The translations under genes were made by a program, and so were the position numbers. This document shows, piece by piece, positions 10,150 to 21,737 of a stretch of DNA of 64,000 nt; position 1 is the stretch's first letter, and each line of letters starts with the position of its first letter. The notes under the pieces were generated by a model. The model saw only the letters and a list, made by a program, of their open reading frames with translations. It was not told where the DNA came from and did no database searches. Source of the DNA: Basidiobolus meristosporus CBS 931.73 (taxonomy: Eukaryota > Basidiobolomycota > Basidiobolomycetes > Basidiobolales > Basidiobolaceae); NCBI GenBank assembly GCA_002104905.1, contig MCFE01000188.1, positions 62,001 through 126,000 of the forward strand. The letters are read 5' to 3'.

Positions 10150-13007
10150 AAGCAAACTTGCCTGGTTCTCAACCAAACCCCACCACTGACAGCAGCAGAA
10201 GAACAGTTGGACAACAGCTTGCTTTGACATTCAATGCAACAAGAAAGTCTGCATCCAAAAAAGCCATGCTGACAGTGTGCCCACCAAAGGCAATAATGTG
10301 GACTCCTCAGGCTCTCAGTCAAGTAGGCAATTGGGAACTTCTGCAGAGCCAGAAGCTGACTGTTATGCTCAGGCAGATGAGAGTGTAGCAAACTCAGTAC
10401 CTTCAGTTGAAGGCCAGCAAGTGGCTGTCATAACATCACCATCACCCATATTAGCCAGTATGTTGTTAGCTCATACTAAAGCATTAATGAGGCAATTAGG
10501 TGCAGTGGCTGATAGGATAGATGCAATGGCACAGAGAATTCAGGAAATAGTCACAAAACAGGATGAGCAGAAAAAAAATGTAGAGCAATCAATTTCCCTG
10601 GTAAAGAAAGCAGTATCTTTGCTGCAAAGAAGTAACTCAAGAAGCACAATGTCACAGCCAAGAATTGAGCAATTTCCCGGTGTAACAACAGAGGAACACC
10701 ATACAGTCTTTGAAGCACAACAACAGTACTCAAAGACAAGGCCCACAGAAAAACCTATCACAGCATGGGAGTGAGACAATGTGGTGCATACACCAAAGCC
10801 TAAAAATCAAAGACATTGAATACCTGTGAAGCCATTGAGTGCAATAATGAAGAGTGGGCTAATATTCAAGAGGCTGTAAGTAGTCTAACACATCATCACC
10901 TTAAGGCTGGCATACCATAGGACTATCAAGGACTCAGGGCCAAGCAGAATGTGCTTGACTTGTTCCATGAGCATTATCCTGGATTCAGACAGGCAAACAG
11001 ATTTTGGGCCAGCATTGGTATGCTAAGAAAGTATCTCAAGAATAGCAGAAACTATCAAATGCAGAAGAACAAGGGTACCATGGCCAGAAGCCAGTGGCTT
11101 CCTCAAGAGCCTTTTACAAGCAGGGCCAAACCTCCAGACAAGCATCCAAGAGACATCAAGTAGCTGGAAGAGTGCCAATAAGGGACAAGCAAGCAGACAG
11201 AGAAGCATCAGCACAACATTTATCAAGGAAACAGCATAGTGCCACTCAAGAAGCACTGTGTTAAAGTAGCAGTGGAGGACCTGACAGTGATAAAAACCAG
11301 CCGTTTTCTCAGGAGGCTGTCACAACTACAGCTAAGAGCTCAAAATAAGTGGTGAAGAAACCTAAAGTTGCCAGGAGAGTGCCAATGAGGGATAAGTAGG
11401 CCAAAACAGATGTATTGAAGCAGAATTTATCAAGGAGAAATGTAGTTCATCACAAGAAGCACTCAGACAAAGTAGCAGTGAAAGACCTGGCAGTGATAAA
11501 GGAAAAGGTAAAAGGAAAAATGTCTACCAAAGCCTGAGCCAGGGAAGCATACAAGAAAAAATGCAGTTCTTGCCAATTAATGCCATTGTGGTAGGGTAAA
11601 CATACCTCCCACAGACAAGTTTATTCATATAGCTATTATGATGCACTTGTCCATATTTATCTTATCAGTATTATTCCATCCTTCTTTTGGCCTTGTTATT
11701 AGTGTTATTCCTATATGATGCTTACCCTCATTAGTTATTAGCATTAGTTATCCCAGACATTATTCAGCTTTGTGATTAGTATATGTATCTACACTAGACA
11801 AGTACCTGTGTTAGTACCCGTGACACATGAGCCAAGTCTGTGTTACCAGCCCTGCCATCTCAATACTATATATGGTGTCTCTATGTTGCACAGGTCTCAG
11901 ACTACTGATCCTTGATTGGTTGGATGTGCTGTGCCTTTGAGAACCTTCCTGGACCTTCTTGGCGTATTTTTAGGTCATGGTGATGTCATCAAAAATATCA
12001 CCAAGGCCTGGAATTTCCTAGAACCTTGTCATTAGTAATCACATGGCGTTAAGGAAAAGTATTTAAGGGAAGTCAATCCCTCATCAATAAATCATCCCTT
12101 CTATCAGTAACACTTTCCCCTTATTGATTAGCAGCAGATCACTGCACCTACCTTTGACAGTTACACCTCAGATTTGCCATCAAGGAGCTTTTCGGGGTGG
12201 CTCACAAGACACACAGAAACCTTTGGAGACACTTGCAGCATCTAGGAAGCTAGAGAAGCAGGAGCTTTTACCATAGTGACATATTGACAAAGACACTAGC
12301 AGTTTAGACATAGAGGTTATTGCACCCATCAGACACCTCACACACCTTGAGTTGTGTAGCTTCTCCCAGGAGTACCTCTACACCACTACACCATAAGCGC
12401 AGAACAGACTGAGTCCCATCATAGCCACAAAGAATTACCAACAAGAAAACAGCTGTTTTCACAAGAGCTGGAAGTGCAGCCAGTTGAGCTACACTCCAGC
12501 AAGGTGGATCAGTTTGCAGAGAAAGGCAATTTGTCTACCACAGCCTCCATATCCTCCATGGTTGACAGAGTGGAGATCCCACTGACAAACAAGGCTATAA
12601 TGTCAAGAACACAAAAAACTATCACAATGCCTTCAGTGGTATTTTGGAACATAAATAGGCACACCAAGAGGTTGCAGCACTTTTTCAATAGCAATGCTCA
12701 AGAAAATGCCCTTGAATATTGCAAGGATTTATTGTAAAAACTGGCAGATGAGGTGCTAGACCTTGCAGTGCTGGCTGAAGACCAGGACATGTGGGAACTA
12801 GTGAATGAACAGTGGCATAAAGCCATTGGGTTCCCTCCAAAATTGTGGAAACAGAGCATCACAGCAGAAATACTTACTGAGTGGTGGACCTTAATGGAGT
12901 TACTTGTTGAGTGTGGGGTGAGGCTTAATGTTAGTGTAGGGTATAAGGACTTGCAAAGGATAGTACAATTGGCAATTGAGCTTCAACTGAAGTCTCAATG
13001 GAAATAA
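10150..13007 (+). pseudogene. DTX second gene, copy 1 (coiled-coil protein, interrupted)
   Basis: The coding pieces are 10277-10774, 10951-11163, 12474-12737 and 12753-13007, with LTR-D inserted between the second and third. The first piece holds SQSSRQLGTSAEPEAD and then a heptad-like helix (LAHTKALMRQLGAVADRIDA, EQKKNVEQSISLVKKAVSLL). The second begins LFHEHYPGFRQANRFWAS. The last pieces include PVELHSSKVDQFAEKG, RLQHFFN and WHKAIGFPPKLWKQS. I do not recognise a known domain. The same protein is encoded by five DTX copies in this window. Its position diverging from the transposase suggests a transposon accessory factor, perhaps an end-binding protein, but that is inference. Confidence 0.65.
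11587..12390 (+). mobile_element. Solo LTR-D (804 bp) inserted in the DTX second gene
   Basis: The sequence runs TGTGGTAGGG ... CCACTACA and is bounded by CCAT at 11583-11586 and at 12391-12394. The related DTX copy 2 has the uninterrupted site at about 26077-26082 (AATGCCACAAGC), so both filled and empty sites are visible. TATTTAA (12060-12066) and AATAAA (12086-12091) set the plus orientation. The sequence around these signals resembles the Ty3-A LTR, suggesting a Ty3 source. Another copy starts at 63862. Confidence 0.9.
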
Positions 13008-13282
13008 ATCAATTTGTAAGCATGAAAAGTAAGAGAAATGGTTGAGACTGGAAGTAAGGAGTGTGAAAAAGAGGCAATAGCCAATCAATGTACACAAATA
13101 TAGGAGGTGATTGAGTGTCTGGGATCAGAAAGTGAGCAAATTGGTGGGGAACCAATCAAATGCTACTTATATATTGTTGTGATGAAAATTTTTGACCAAG
13201 TTTTTTGTGCAATCTTGGGTGCAATTATTTTTCAACAGTTTCTGCACAGTGTCCCAATGCAATCAGTACCTCTAAGTCATGA

Positions 13283-13775
13283 ATACTCACCTAACTTGGT
13301 CACTTAGATCATTACCTACCAACTCTAGAGAATACTGACCAAATCACCTGTTGAGATTTAATTGGTATAATGACATCAAAACACTAGGTACCCAGAACAT
13401 GAAAATTCTCAAGGTTGTCCAAGTAGCCCCAAGTCTTGCATACATGCACTGAGACATTTCTAAACATGTCTTAAGTGTTTGCTATGTCAAGACAATATAA
13501 AGTATCAATCCCACTATTACATTGAATAAATCACTAGGTGAGAACAAAATAATCTACTTGTTTTCCCAAGTGCTTCCAATACATCCAAGACTGTCACAAC
13601 AAGTTATGAGCCCTAAGGTGTCACTCTCTGCTTTGCCTACTACTGTTGTCAATGGAATTTTTCCTCTGCTGAAAGATTGAATTGATCTAACTGCCAAGTG
13701 TGGAAGGTGAAGAAGAAGATGCTTCTAAAAGAAAGAGGCCTTTGGGATATTGTCATGGGAGAAAAATGCCCTCCA
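13283..13775 (+). mobile_element. Ty1-A fragment: 5'-truncated LTR plus start of gag
   Basis: 13283-13601 aligns with the Ty1-A LTR after its first bases. A primer site, AGTTATGAGCCC (13602-13613), follows, and then gag-like sequence to about 13775 (VWKVKKKMLLKERGLWDIVMGEKCP in three-frame reading). It lacks both the LTR start and the rest of the element. Confidence 0.85.
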
Positions 13776-14222
13776 TTCAATGCCAATGTGCTGGCACATG
13801 TCAATCCAATCTATGCCAACATCCTTCATAAGAGCACCACACACAGGGTCAATGCAAATAGCTCAGAGTAGCACTACAGGTGTTAGCCAAACTGCTCAAT
13901 TGGACACCAATCTACCAGAGTTTGCCAAGTTATGCTCACCTGTAGCATCAAATTGGACTCAGCTAAGGGTCATGCTAACATGTCATGTTGCACCAGCATG
14001 TGCCATTACACCTGACCAACAGCAAGTTACCTCTGGTGAACAGACTGAAGAAGACCCACTGGAAGTACCTCCACCACCGGAGTCCTTGACAAGTAAAAGA
14101 ATGTGTCAGTACATGTTACTCCATGCTGTTCTGTAACATCATCAGGTGCAATTCAGTACAGCCAAGCTACAGCACTGCACTTGTTGGCCAGGAGGCAAAT
14201 ACTGACTACAAGTTCACAAGTA
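13776..14222 (+). other. Unassigned stretch with a 128-codon open frame
   Basis: A frame runs 13750-14136, of which the first part is Ty1-A gag read out of frame. The remainder is Thr/Ser/Pro-rich with an acidic, proline-rich stretch (EEDPLEVPPPPES). I see no known domain and no second copy in the window, so it could be captured single-copy DNA or part of another transposon. Nothing else is evident here. Confidence 0.3.
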
Positions 14223-16099
14223 CCACATGAAAAATTATTGTAATGATTCCATCAACAGGCCATCACTAGTTCTAAGTCCAATGACTAAGAGGCGTTGATT
14301 CCATCAGGACACCATGCAAAGACTGTCAAAAAATAAATGCACCCTAGATATCATAAAAGACTTGGTCAAAATTTTTCATCACAACAATACAAAAGTGGCT
14401 TTTGATTGGCTCTCTGGTAGTTTTCTTACTTTCTGATCACAGACACTCCATCACCTCCTATGATTGTGTACATTGATTGGCTGTTGCCTCTTTTTCACAC
14501 TCCTTACTGCCAGACTCAACCATTTTTCTTACTTTTCATGCTTACAAATTGATTTATTACTGTTGAAACTTCAGTTGTGCCTCAATTCCCAGTTATATTG
14601 ACTTATACAAGTCCCTGTACCCTACACTCAACTAGTAACTCCATTAAAATTCACCACTCAATATGTATTTCTGCTGTAACACTCTGTTTCCGCAACTTTA
14701 ACAGGAACCCTATGGCTTTATGCCATGGTTCATTCACTGGTTCCCATATGTCCAGGTTTTTAGATGTCACTGCAAGGTCTGGCTCCTCATTTGCCAGTCT
14801 TTGCAATAAGTCCTTGCAATATTCAAATGTGTTTTCTTGAGCACTGCTCTTGAATATGTGCTGCAACCTCATAGTGTGGCTATTAATGTTCCAAAGCTCC
14901 ACCAACAGCATTGCAATAACCTTTTGAGCTTCTGACCTTGCTACCTTGTCTGTCAGTAGGATCTCCACTCTATTAAAAATGCATGATGTGGAGTCTGTGT
15001 TAAGCAAATTGACTTTCTCTGCAAACTCATCTACCTCACCAGAGTGTAGCTCAACTGGCTGCACTTCCAGCTCTTGTGAAAACATCTATTTTCTTGATGG
15101 TAATTCTTCTTGGCCATGATGCAATTCAGTCTGTTCTGGGTTTACAGCATTAATTGACAGCAACTGCAGCTTTTTTCTGATGCTTCTCTGTCTCTTGCCT
15201 AGGTAGACTTTTCCCCTTTACCTTTTCCTTGATTACTGACAGGTCTTTCACTGCTACTATGTCTAAGTGCTTCTTTTATTGAACTGTCTTTTCTCCTTGA
15301 TAAATGCTGCTTTTATGTATCTGTTTGGCCTGCTTGTCACTTGCTGGCACTCAGTGGGCAACCTGATGCTTCTTTCCCACTGGTTTCAAGTTCTCAGCCC
15401 ATGATGTGATGAGCTCCTGAGGTAGCCTCTTTTTTTTTATCAATGACAGGTCCTTCACTGCTACATTGGCTGAGTGCTTTTTGAGTAGAACTACACCTTT
15501 TCATTGGGAAATGATGTGCAGGTGCATCTATGTCTGCCTGCATTTCCCTTATTGGCACTGTTCCAGCTACCTCATGCCTCTTTGTTGTTTCTTTGGAGCT
15601 TTTGTCTCACTCCCATGCTGTGATAGGTTTTTCTGTGGGCTTTATCTTTGAGCACTGTTGCTTTGCTTCAAAGACTGTATGGTGTTCCTTGGCTGTTACA
15701 TTTGGAAATGGCTCAATTCTTAGCTGTGACATTGAGATACTTGAGTGTCTTCTTTGCAGCACAGATACTGCTTTCTCCACCTGGGATATTGATTGCCCTA
15801 TACCTTTTATCTGCTCATCCTGTTACTGGACTATTTACGGATTTCTCCAGGCCATTGCATCTCTCCTATCTGCCAGTGAACCTAGTTGCCTCATTAGTTC
15901 TTTGGTACAAGCTGACATCACACTTCCTAATACAGGTGGTGGTGATTTTATGACTGCCACTTGCTGGTCTTCAACTAAAGGTACTGCTTTTGCTACATTC
16001 TAATCTGCCTCAGTAATAAATTCAGCTAACAGCTCTGAAGAGATTCCCAACTGCCTACTTGACTGAGAGCCTGAGGATTCCACATTAATCCCTTCAGTC
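14223..16099 (-). mobile_element. DTX copy 4: second gene and right terminal repeat, minus orientation
   Basis: The right terminal inverted repeat is at 14223-14239 (CCACATGAAAAATTATT, two changes from the consensus). Reading minus from 16099, the second gene appears in several frames: the helix region near 15650-15950, the repeat region near 15200-15450, and PVELHSGEVDEFAEKVN ... WHKAIGFLLKLRKQS in the 144-codon frame 14651-15085. It is cut at 16099, next to Ty1-A RT sequence. Frameshifts make it non-coding as it stands. Confidence 0.75.
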
Positions 16100-16549
16100 T
16101 CTACATTGTAGAACAGACTCCACACTAATCAGAATACAATATAACATATCCCAAAGTAGTAACTGAGTTCTCCTGGATTGGACATCTTGAGCACCTTAGA
16201 AGGACTGGATATAGGCTCTTCCAAGGATTTTTGATTATTGGTGGCTTTAATAAGAATATCTACTCAGAGTGCTAATAGAGCTGCATTTGCTCTCTTTAGC
16301 ATATAGTTAAAGCTAGAGTCAGCAGTACTACTTTGCAAGCTCAAAGATTCCAAATAAGAATCCATCTTAGAACTCAAAGCTCTTGGCAATTGTTTGAGAC
16401 CATGAAGAGATTTGTAAAGCATACAGACTAAGTGGGGTTATCTTGGGCAACAAACCCACCAGGCTGGTCCAGGTACACATCATCACTTGTGTTCCCCATT
16501 CAAAATTGAAGCTTTTACATCCATTTGATGAGTAAAACACCAATTTTTA
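16100..16549 (-). pseudogene. Ty1-A' RT remnant, downstream half (outer level of the nest)
   Basis: Minus reading gives, across frames, HQMDVKA, AFLNGE, LHGLKQLPRA, SYLESLSLQSSTADS and KMSNPGELSYYFGI, all of which parallel the RT of the full Ty1-A. The YVDD region is degraded (VDILIKA). The upstream half of the same gene is at 27035-28764. The two halves meet if 16550-27034 and one TTTA are removed. Confidence 0.8.
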
Positions 16550-16566
16550 CCCTATGAAAAATAATT
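16550..16566 (+). repeat. DTX left terminal inverted repeat
   Basis: CCCTATGAAAAATAATT pairs with the right end at 27018-27034. The same end occurs in minus orientation at 30455-30471. Confidence 0.85.
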
Positions 16567-16655
16567 TGGTCCTGCAGGTGGATCCAATCCAAATCAGCCA
16601 TCAAGATCCAGTTTAGAGACTGTCATAATAACAGCAGCTTGGATTTAGTGGCCCT

Positions 16656-17004
16656 TGATGTAAAAATTTGTATTTCCACCTAAATATTCACCTAGCTTAG
16701 TCACTTAGATCATCACCTTCAAATCCTAGAGAATACTGACCAAATTCCTTGTTGGTATTTACTTGGAATATTTTCACCAAAATACCAGGTACCCAGAACA
16801 TGAAAATTCTCAAAGTTGTCCAAACAGCCCCAAACTTTGCACACATGTTCTTGGGACCTTCTGTATTCTATTCTATGTGTTTGCAATGCCAAGACCAGGT
16901 AAAAGTATAAATACTACTTTTACATTCAATAAATCATTAAATGAAAACCACATAATCTATTTGTTCTCCAAATCCCTTCCAATATCTCCAAGACTCTTAC
17001 AACA
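16656..17004 (+). repeat. Ty1-A 5' LTR
   Basis: The LTR runs TGATGTAAAAA ... TTACAACA. TATAAATA (16906-16913) is followed 14 nt later by AATAAA (16928-16933). The matching 3' LTR is 20989-21337. Confidence 0.95.
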
Positions 17005-17016
17005 GGTTATGAGCCC
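17005..17016 (+). other. Ty1-A primer-binding site (half-tRNA initiator Met type)
   Basis: GGTTATGAGCCC abuts the LTR. It is complementary to the anticodon arm of initiator tRNA-Met (GGGCUCAUAACC), not to a tRNA 3' CCA end. Drosophila copia is known to be primed by a cleaved initiator tRNA-Met half, so the same mechanism is inferred here. The ATG inside the site is in frame with gag. Confidence 0.8.
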
Positions 17017-20000
17017 CAAGCTGTCACTCTCTGGAATGTCTGCTACTGCTATTACTGGAATTTTTCCCTCTGCTGAAAAGTTGGATGGATCTAACTACCA
17101 AGTGTGGAAGGTGAAGATGAAGATGCTGCTACAAGAAAGAGGCCTTTGGGATTTTGTCATGGGAGAAGAATGCCCTCCTAAAAACGTGGGAGAGGAAGCC
17201 TTAAAGTACCAGAAGAAAGAACAAAGTGCCTTTAACTGCATTTGCCTTAATGTCAAGGACAAATTGCTGATTCAATGCTCAAGAGCAAAAACGGCAAAAA
17301 ATGTCAGGAAAGCATTGGAAGACACCTACCAGTCATGTTCAGCTGCCAAGAGAATGTATCTGAGACAAAAATTTTTTACTACAAAGATGCTGCCAGGAGA
17401 AGAAATGAAAAATCTATTTAACAGAATTACCCTGCTGATAGATGAGATGGAATCTGTGGGCGTACCAACTACTGATGAGGATGTGATAGTTACCATCCTG
17501 AATTGCCTGACAGACAAGTTTCAGGGCCTTGTATCAGCCCTAGAGTCCAGAACTGAAGATTTGACCTTAAATTACGTATATGGAAGGCTCCTGGATGAAG
17601 AATTAAGAAAATCAAGCGCCAATAAGAAGGAAGAAGAAAATGCTTTAATAAGCAATGGTAACCAACAAAGGAGGTACCCAAGACCCTACAAAGGCAACAG
17701 CAACCTATTTTGCAACTACTGCAAAAGGAAAGGACACACATCAAACCGGTGTTTCAAAAAGAAAGATTATCAGCAAAAGAAGCCTGAATATGGAAATGCT
17801 GCAACAATTGAAGATAGACTATTCATATCTGCACTAAATATGACCACAAACAAGGATTCTCAGACGTGGTATATTGACTCTGGAGCTTCTCAACACTTTA
17901 CACACCAAAAAGAACTTTTTACCCAATATCAAGAAATTCCAATTAAGAAGGTTTTCATGGGTGACAATAGAACACTTGATGCAGTGGGAGAAGGAACTAT
18001 CCAAGTAAACCTTAGAAGCAGTGAAGGAAGACATACACTGACCTTTAAAGAAGTACTCTATGTGCCAGAAATAGCCAAGAACCTACTCTCTGTAAGCAAG
18101 GCCACAGCAGAAGGACTCAGTTTCAGTTTTGACAATTCTGGATGCAGGATCACTGATCAAAATGGTGCCCATATTGCTTCAAGCATCAGAGATCAGAATC
18201 TATACAAGTTGACTTATATTCCATCATATCTGGAAGCCAATTTAAGTAACTTAAATGAAGAAACACCAATGCTTTGGCACAGGAGATTTGGACACATCAA
18301 TTTTGATTATTTGCGCAAAATGATCAAAGATCAGCTAGTTTCTGGAGTGAAAATTGATCCCCCTGCTAATTTGGAGCACTGTGAAGCCTGCATATATGGG
18401 AAACAAGCCAGACAATTGTTCAAGAGCTCTGGGCTAATCAAAACTAAGAAAAATTAGATCTAATTCACTCAGATCTGTGTGGACCTATGCAAAATTTATC
18501 CTTAGGCAGGATGAAGTATTTAATCACTTTTATTGATGATCATACAAGATACACATGGGTCTACTTCATGGAGAGAAAGGAAGAAGCTCTGTCTAAGCTC
18601 AGGGAGTTTAAAGCCATGGTGGAGAGGGAAACTGGTGAAAAAATCAAGAAAATACGCTCTGACAATGGTGGAGAATACACCTCAAAACTCTTCATCCACT
18701 TCTGCAAAATTTGTGGGATAAAGCAAGAGACTACTGTACCATACTCCCCACAGCAAAATGGTGTAGCAGAAAAAGCTAACAGATCAATAATTGATATGGC
18801 AAGATCTATGATCCATGATCAATAATTATCCTATAATTTTGGGCGGAATCAGTTGCCACTGCTGTATACCTTAAAAATAGGAGTTATAACAGAACACTTT
18901 GTGATTCTACTCCATTTGAGGCATGGTATGGATACAGACCAAGTGCAGAACATCTAAGAATATTTGGGTGTACAGCATATGCCAAAAAACTGGCCGGAAA
19001 TCAGTCAAAATTTGAGCCAAAAAGTGTAAAATGCATATTTGTGGGCTACTGCAATGAGAGTAAGGCATACAGACTCTACAATACAAAGCAAAGACGCTGA
19101 TCAAGTCCAGGGACGTGTTGTTTGATGAAAATTCAAAATTTTCACAAAAAATGACATCAGATGATGACGAAAATTTGATCTCAAGTCCACCAATTGTCAG
19201 GATTGAACCAGAGCAAAACAATGAAGATTTTTTCACTCCAGAGGACTATACAACCGTGGTTCAGCCAGAATCAGTGCCCAGGAATATCCTAGAAGTGATC
19301 ATTCCAGTATCAAATGCCCGGAGATCTAATTGGACAAGAAATAGCCCAAATTACTATATAAATGAGGGTACAAACTTAGCCTATGCCTATTCAGCCCATA
19401 TTGATGAGCCCCAGACTGTCAAAGAGGCCCTAAATAGCCCTCAGACAAAGTTTTGGAGATCTGCAATGACTGAGGAATATCAAGCCCTGATGGAAAATCA
19501 AACTTGGGACTTAGTCAAATTACCAATCAGCCAAAAATCAATTGGATGCAGATGGGTCTTCAAGACAAAATACAAGGCTGATGGTACAATTGAAAGATAC
19601 AAAGCAAGACTTGTAGCCAAAGGATACTCTCAAACAAAAGGACTTGACTATACTGAGACCTTTGCACCGGTAGCCAAGTTTAATTCCATTAGATTAATAT
19701 TGGCTATTGCAGCCAAATATAAGTTTTTTATTCATCAAATGGATGTAAAAGCTGCATTTTTGAATGGAGAACTTGATGAGGACGTGTATATGGACCAGCC
19801 TGATGGGTTTGTTGACCAAGATAACCCCCATTTGGTCTGCAAGCTTAAAAAGTCACTATATGGTCTCAAACAATCACCGAGAGCCTGGAATTGCAAGATA
19901 GATTCTTATTTGGAATCCTTGAGTTTCAAAAGAAGTAATGCTGACTATAGTATATACTATAAGCCAGATAGAGCAAATCCAGTGCTATTAGCTCTATATG

Positions 20001-20977
20001 TGGATGATCTTATTATAGCCGCCAATAACCTAGAAACATTGGAACAAACTAAATCCAGCCTATCTAAGGAGTTCAAGATGTCTGATTTAGGAGAACTTAG
20101 TTACTACTTAGGGATTAAGTTCACCATAGACAGAAGTACCCAGACTATTGCCCTAAGTCAATCCAAGTATATTCAAGATATACTATAGAAGTACAAAATG
20201 GAAGACTGTAAACCGACAGCTACCCCAATGGAGACAAACCTTAACTTGGTCAAAACTCAACCAAATCAAGAGAGCTTGGTGCCATTTGAAAGCCCTGACT
20301 TTCCTTATCAATCTATGGTCGGCAGTCTGATGTATATCATGCTTGGAACACGTCCAGATATCTCATATTCAGTGGGAGTTGTCAGCCAACATAATCAGAA
20401 TTATGGATCTGATCATATTGCAGCAGTTAAGCGGATTTTTAGATACCTAAAAGGAACTGCTGATATCTGCTTAAAATACACTTATAAGGATTCAGAACAG
20501 GATCTTGTGGGATACTCTGATGCTGATTGGGGACAAAATTTGGAAGACAGAAGAACCACCATGGGATACACCTTTCTTTACTGTAAAGGAGCAATTTCAT
20601 GGAATTCAAGAAAGCAACCAACCATAGCACTTTCCACCACAGAGGCAGAGTATATGGCAGCCTGTGAAGCTACAAAAGAAGCAATGTGGTTAAGAAAGCT
20701 GTTTACAGATTTAGGTCTATGCCAAAAAACTCCTATTACTTTATTTCAAGATAATCAAGGATGTATACAATTAGGTAGAAATCCAACTTTTCATGCTAGA
20801 ACCAAGCACATAGATATTAGACATCATTTCATATGTGAAGCTATAGAGAATAACTTAGTTAGCTTAGTTTACTGTCCTACAGATGAAATGTTTGCAGACA
20901 TATTTGCCAAACCATTAGCTAGAGACAAGTTTGAATATCTTAGGTCAAAATTAGGACTAGTCAGTATGAACATTTAG
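17009..20977 (+). pseudogene. Ty1-A gag-pol, broken by frameshifts and stops
   Basis: The in-frame ATG within the primer site gives MSPKLSLSGMSAT. Gag continues to a CCHC knuckle (CNYCKRKGHTSNRC, near 17712). Protease has WYIDSGASQHF (near 17868). The pre-integrase finger and integrase core follow (SDLCGPM, RSDNGGEY, GVAEKANRS). RT has ARLVAKGYSQ and an intact YVDD (near 20000). RNase H has YSDADWG, TTEAEYMA and RTKHIDIRHHF. Breaks seen: a one-base shift near 18450, TAA at about 18823 plus a one-base loss near 18840, a one-base shift near 19096, and TAG at 20186-20188. The gene ends TAG just before the purine tract. Confidence 0.92.
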
Positions 20978-20988
20978 CTGAGTGGGAG
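20978..20988 (+). other. Ty1-A polypurine tract
   Basis: CTGAGTGGGAG directly precedes the 3' LTR. It is short and purine-rich, interrupted by one T, and in the place expected for the plus-strand primer. Confidence 0.7.
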
Positions 20989-21337
20989 TGATGTAAAAAC
21001 TTGTATTTCCACCTAAATATTCACCTAACTTAGTCACTTAGATCATCACCGTCAAATCCTAGAAAATGCTGACCAAATTCCTTGTTGGGATTTACTTAGA
21101 ATATTTTCACCAAAATACCAGGTACCCAGAACATGAAAATTCTCAAAGTTGTCCAAACAGCCCCAAACTTTGCACACTTGTTCTTGGGACCTTCTGTATC
21201 CTATTCTACGTATTTGCAATGCCAAGTCCAGGTAAAAGTATAAATACTACTTTTACATTCAATAAATCATTAAGTGAAAACCACATAATCAACTTGTTCT
21301 CCAAATCACTTCCAATATCTCCAAGACTCGTACAACA
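20989..21337 (+). repeat. Ty1-A 3' LTR
   Basis: This is the direct repeat of 16656-17004 with the same boundaries TG...CA. It is followed by the GCCCT duplication. Confidence 0.95.
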
Positions 21338-21342
21338 GCCCT

Positions 21343-21737
21343 CCTAACAAGCTTATAAGAAGATCATGACAGTGTATTGCTAATTTTACAGCCAAATAAA
21401 GGGATAATGCTTGACAATAGTTTATTGGTGCTATAACAATATTTGCATGGTATTGTTGTGGTCTTTTAGCGCTTGGTAATTATTTTAAGTAAATCCAGTT
21501 GGCCAGGATGTCCAATTGCCTTATATGGCAAGAAACATGACAGTATTTTGACAGCCTCACAGCAAGACTCTTATGGCATTGTATTGGCAGTATGACAGCC
21601 TACCACTGGTTCTGTATAATGCTACCATACCAATTTACCAAATGGCATTTCCTTTTTCTACCTCCCCTTGTGCAATTCATATATTCCACTGTAGAATCAC
21701 CTTTCTTTATTTGCCTACCCACTACTACCTTGTGTAA
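21343..21737. other. DTX left subterminal region
   Basis: This is non-coding sequence between the left end and the transposase 3' end. Related sequence recurs at 9428-9566, 30150-30880 (both orientations), 31582-31673, 32218-32500 and 35731-36200. Recurring landmarks are a TTTACTGCCAAATAAAG-like block, a TTGAGCAGACCTAACTGGCCAATA-like block and TTTACCAAATGGTATTTCC. It probably contains transposase recognition sites and the transposase polyadenylation region. Confidence 0.6.

Larger units (their letters stand above)
9428..13282 (+). mobile_element. DTX copy 1 (transposase mostly deleted), split by solo LTR-D
   Basis: 9428-9767 matches the transposase 3' flank and C-terminal end of DTX copy 2 (about 21590-21912). 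The sequence then jumps to the N-terminal zinc-finger end (9768-9937, minus, like 24279-24405). That junction removes about 2.4 kb of transposase. The divergent second gene follows on the plus strand. The right end is cut at 13282 by a Ty1-A LTR before the terminal inverted repeat is reached. The second gene is thus retained while the transposase is lost. Confidence 0.8.
16656..21337 (+). mobile_element. Ty1-A: full-length Ty1/copia retrotransposon
   Basis: Identical-length LTRs of 349 bp (16656-17004, 20989-21337) are flanked by the 5-bp duplication GCCCT (16651-16655, 21338-21342). The interior is in Ty1 order: gag, protease, integrase, RT, RNase H. About 17 differences between the LTRs are visible by eye, roughly 5 percent, so this is an older insertion than Ty3-A or the intact Ty1-B. 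It sits about 100 bp inside the left end of DTX copy 2. Confidence 0.95.

Noticed and set aside
13750-14136. A 128-codon frame as a host gene.
   Set aside because: Its first codons are Ty1-A gag read out of frame, the rest has no domain and no second copy to show conservation; it is listed only as an unassigned stretch.
18487-18825. Separate integrase gene starting at its own Met.
   Set aside because: It is the continuation of the Ty1-A gag-pol after a one-base shift; the Met is the internal one in GPMQN.
1630-20977. In-frame TAG/TAA codons in several polyproteins suggested a recoded stop (TAG/TAA read as Gln).
   Set aside because: The intact Ty1-B frame of 1325 codons has no internal stop and uses CAA and CAG freely; the other genes also carry frameshifts and TGA codons, so ordinary decay explains the stops.
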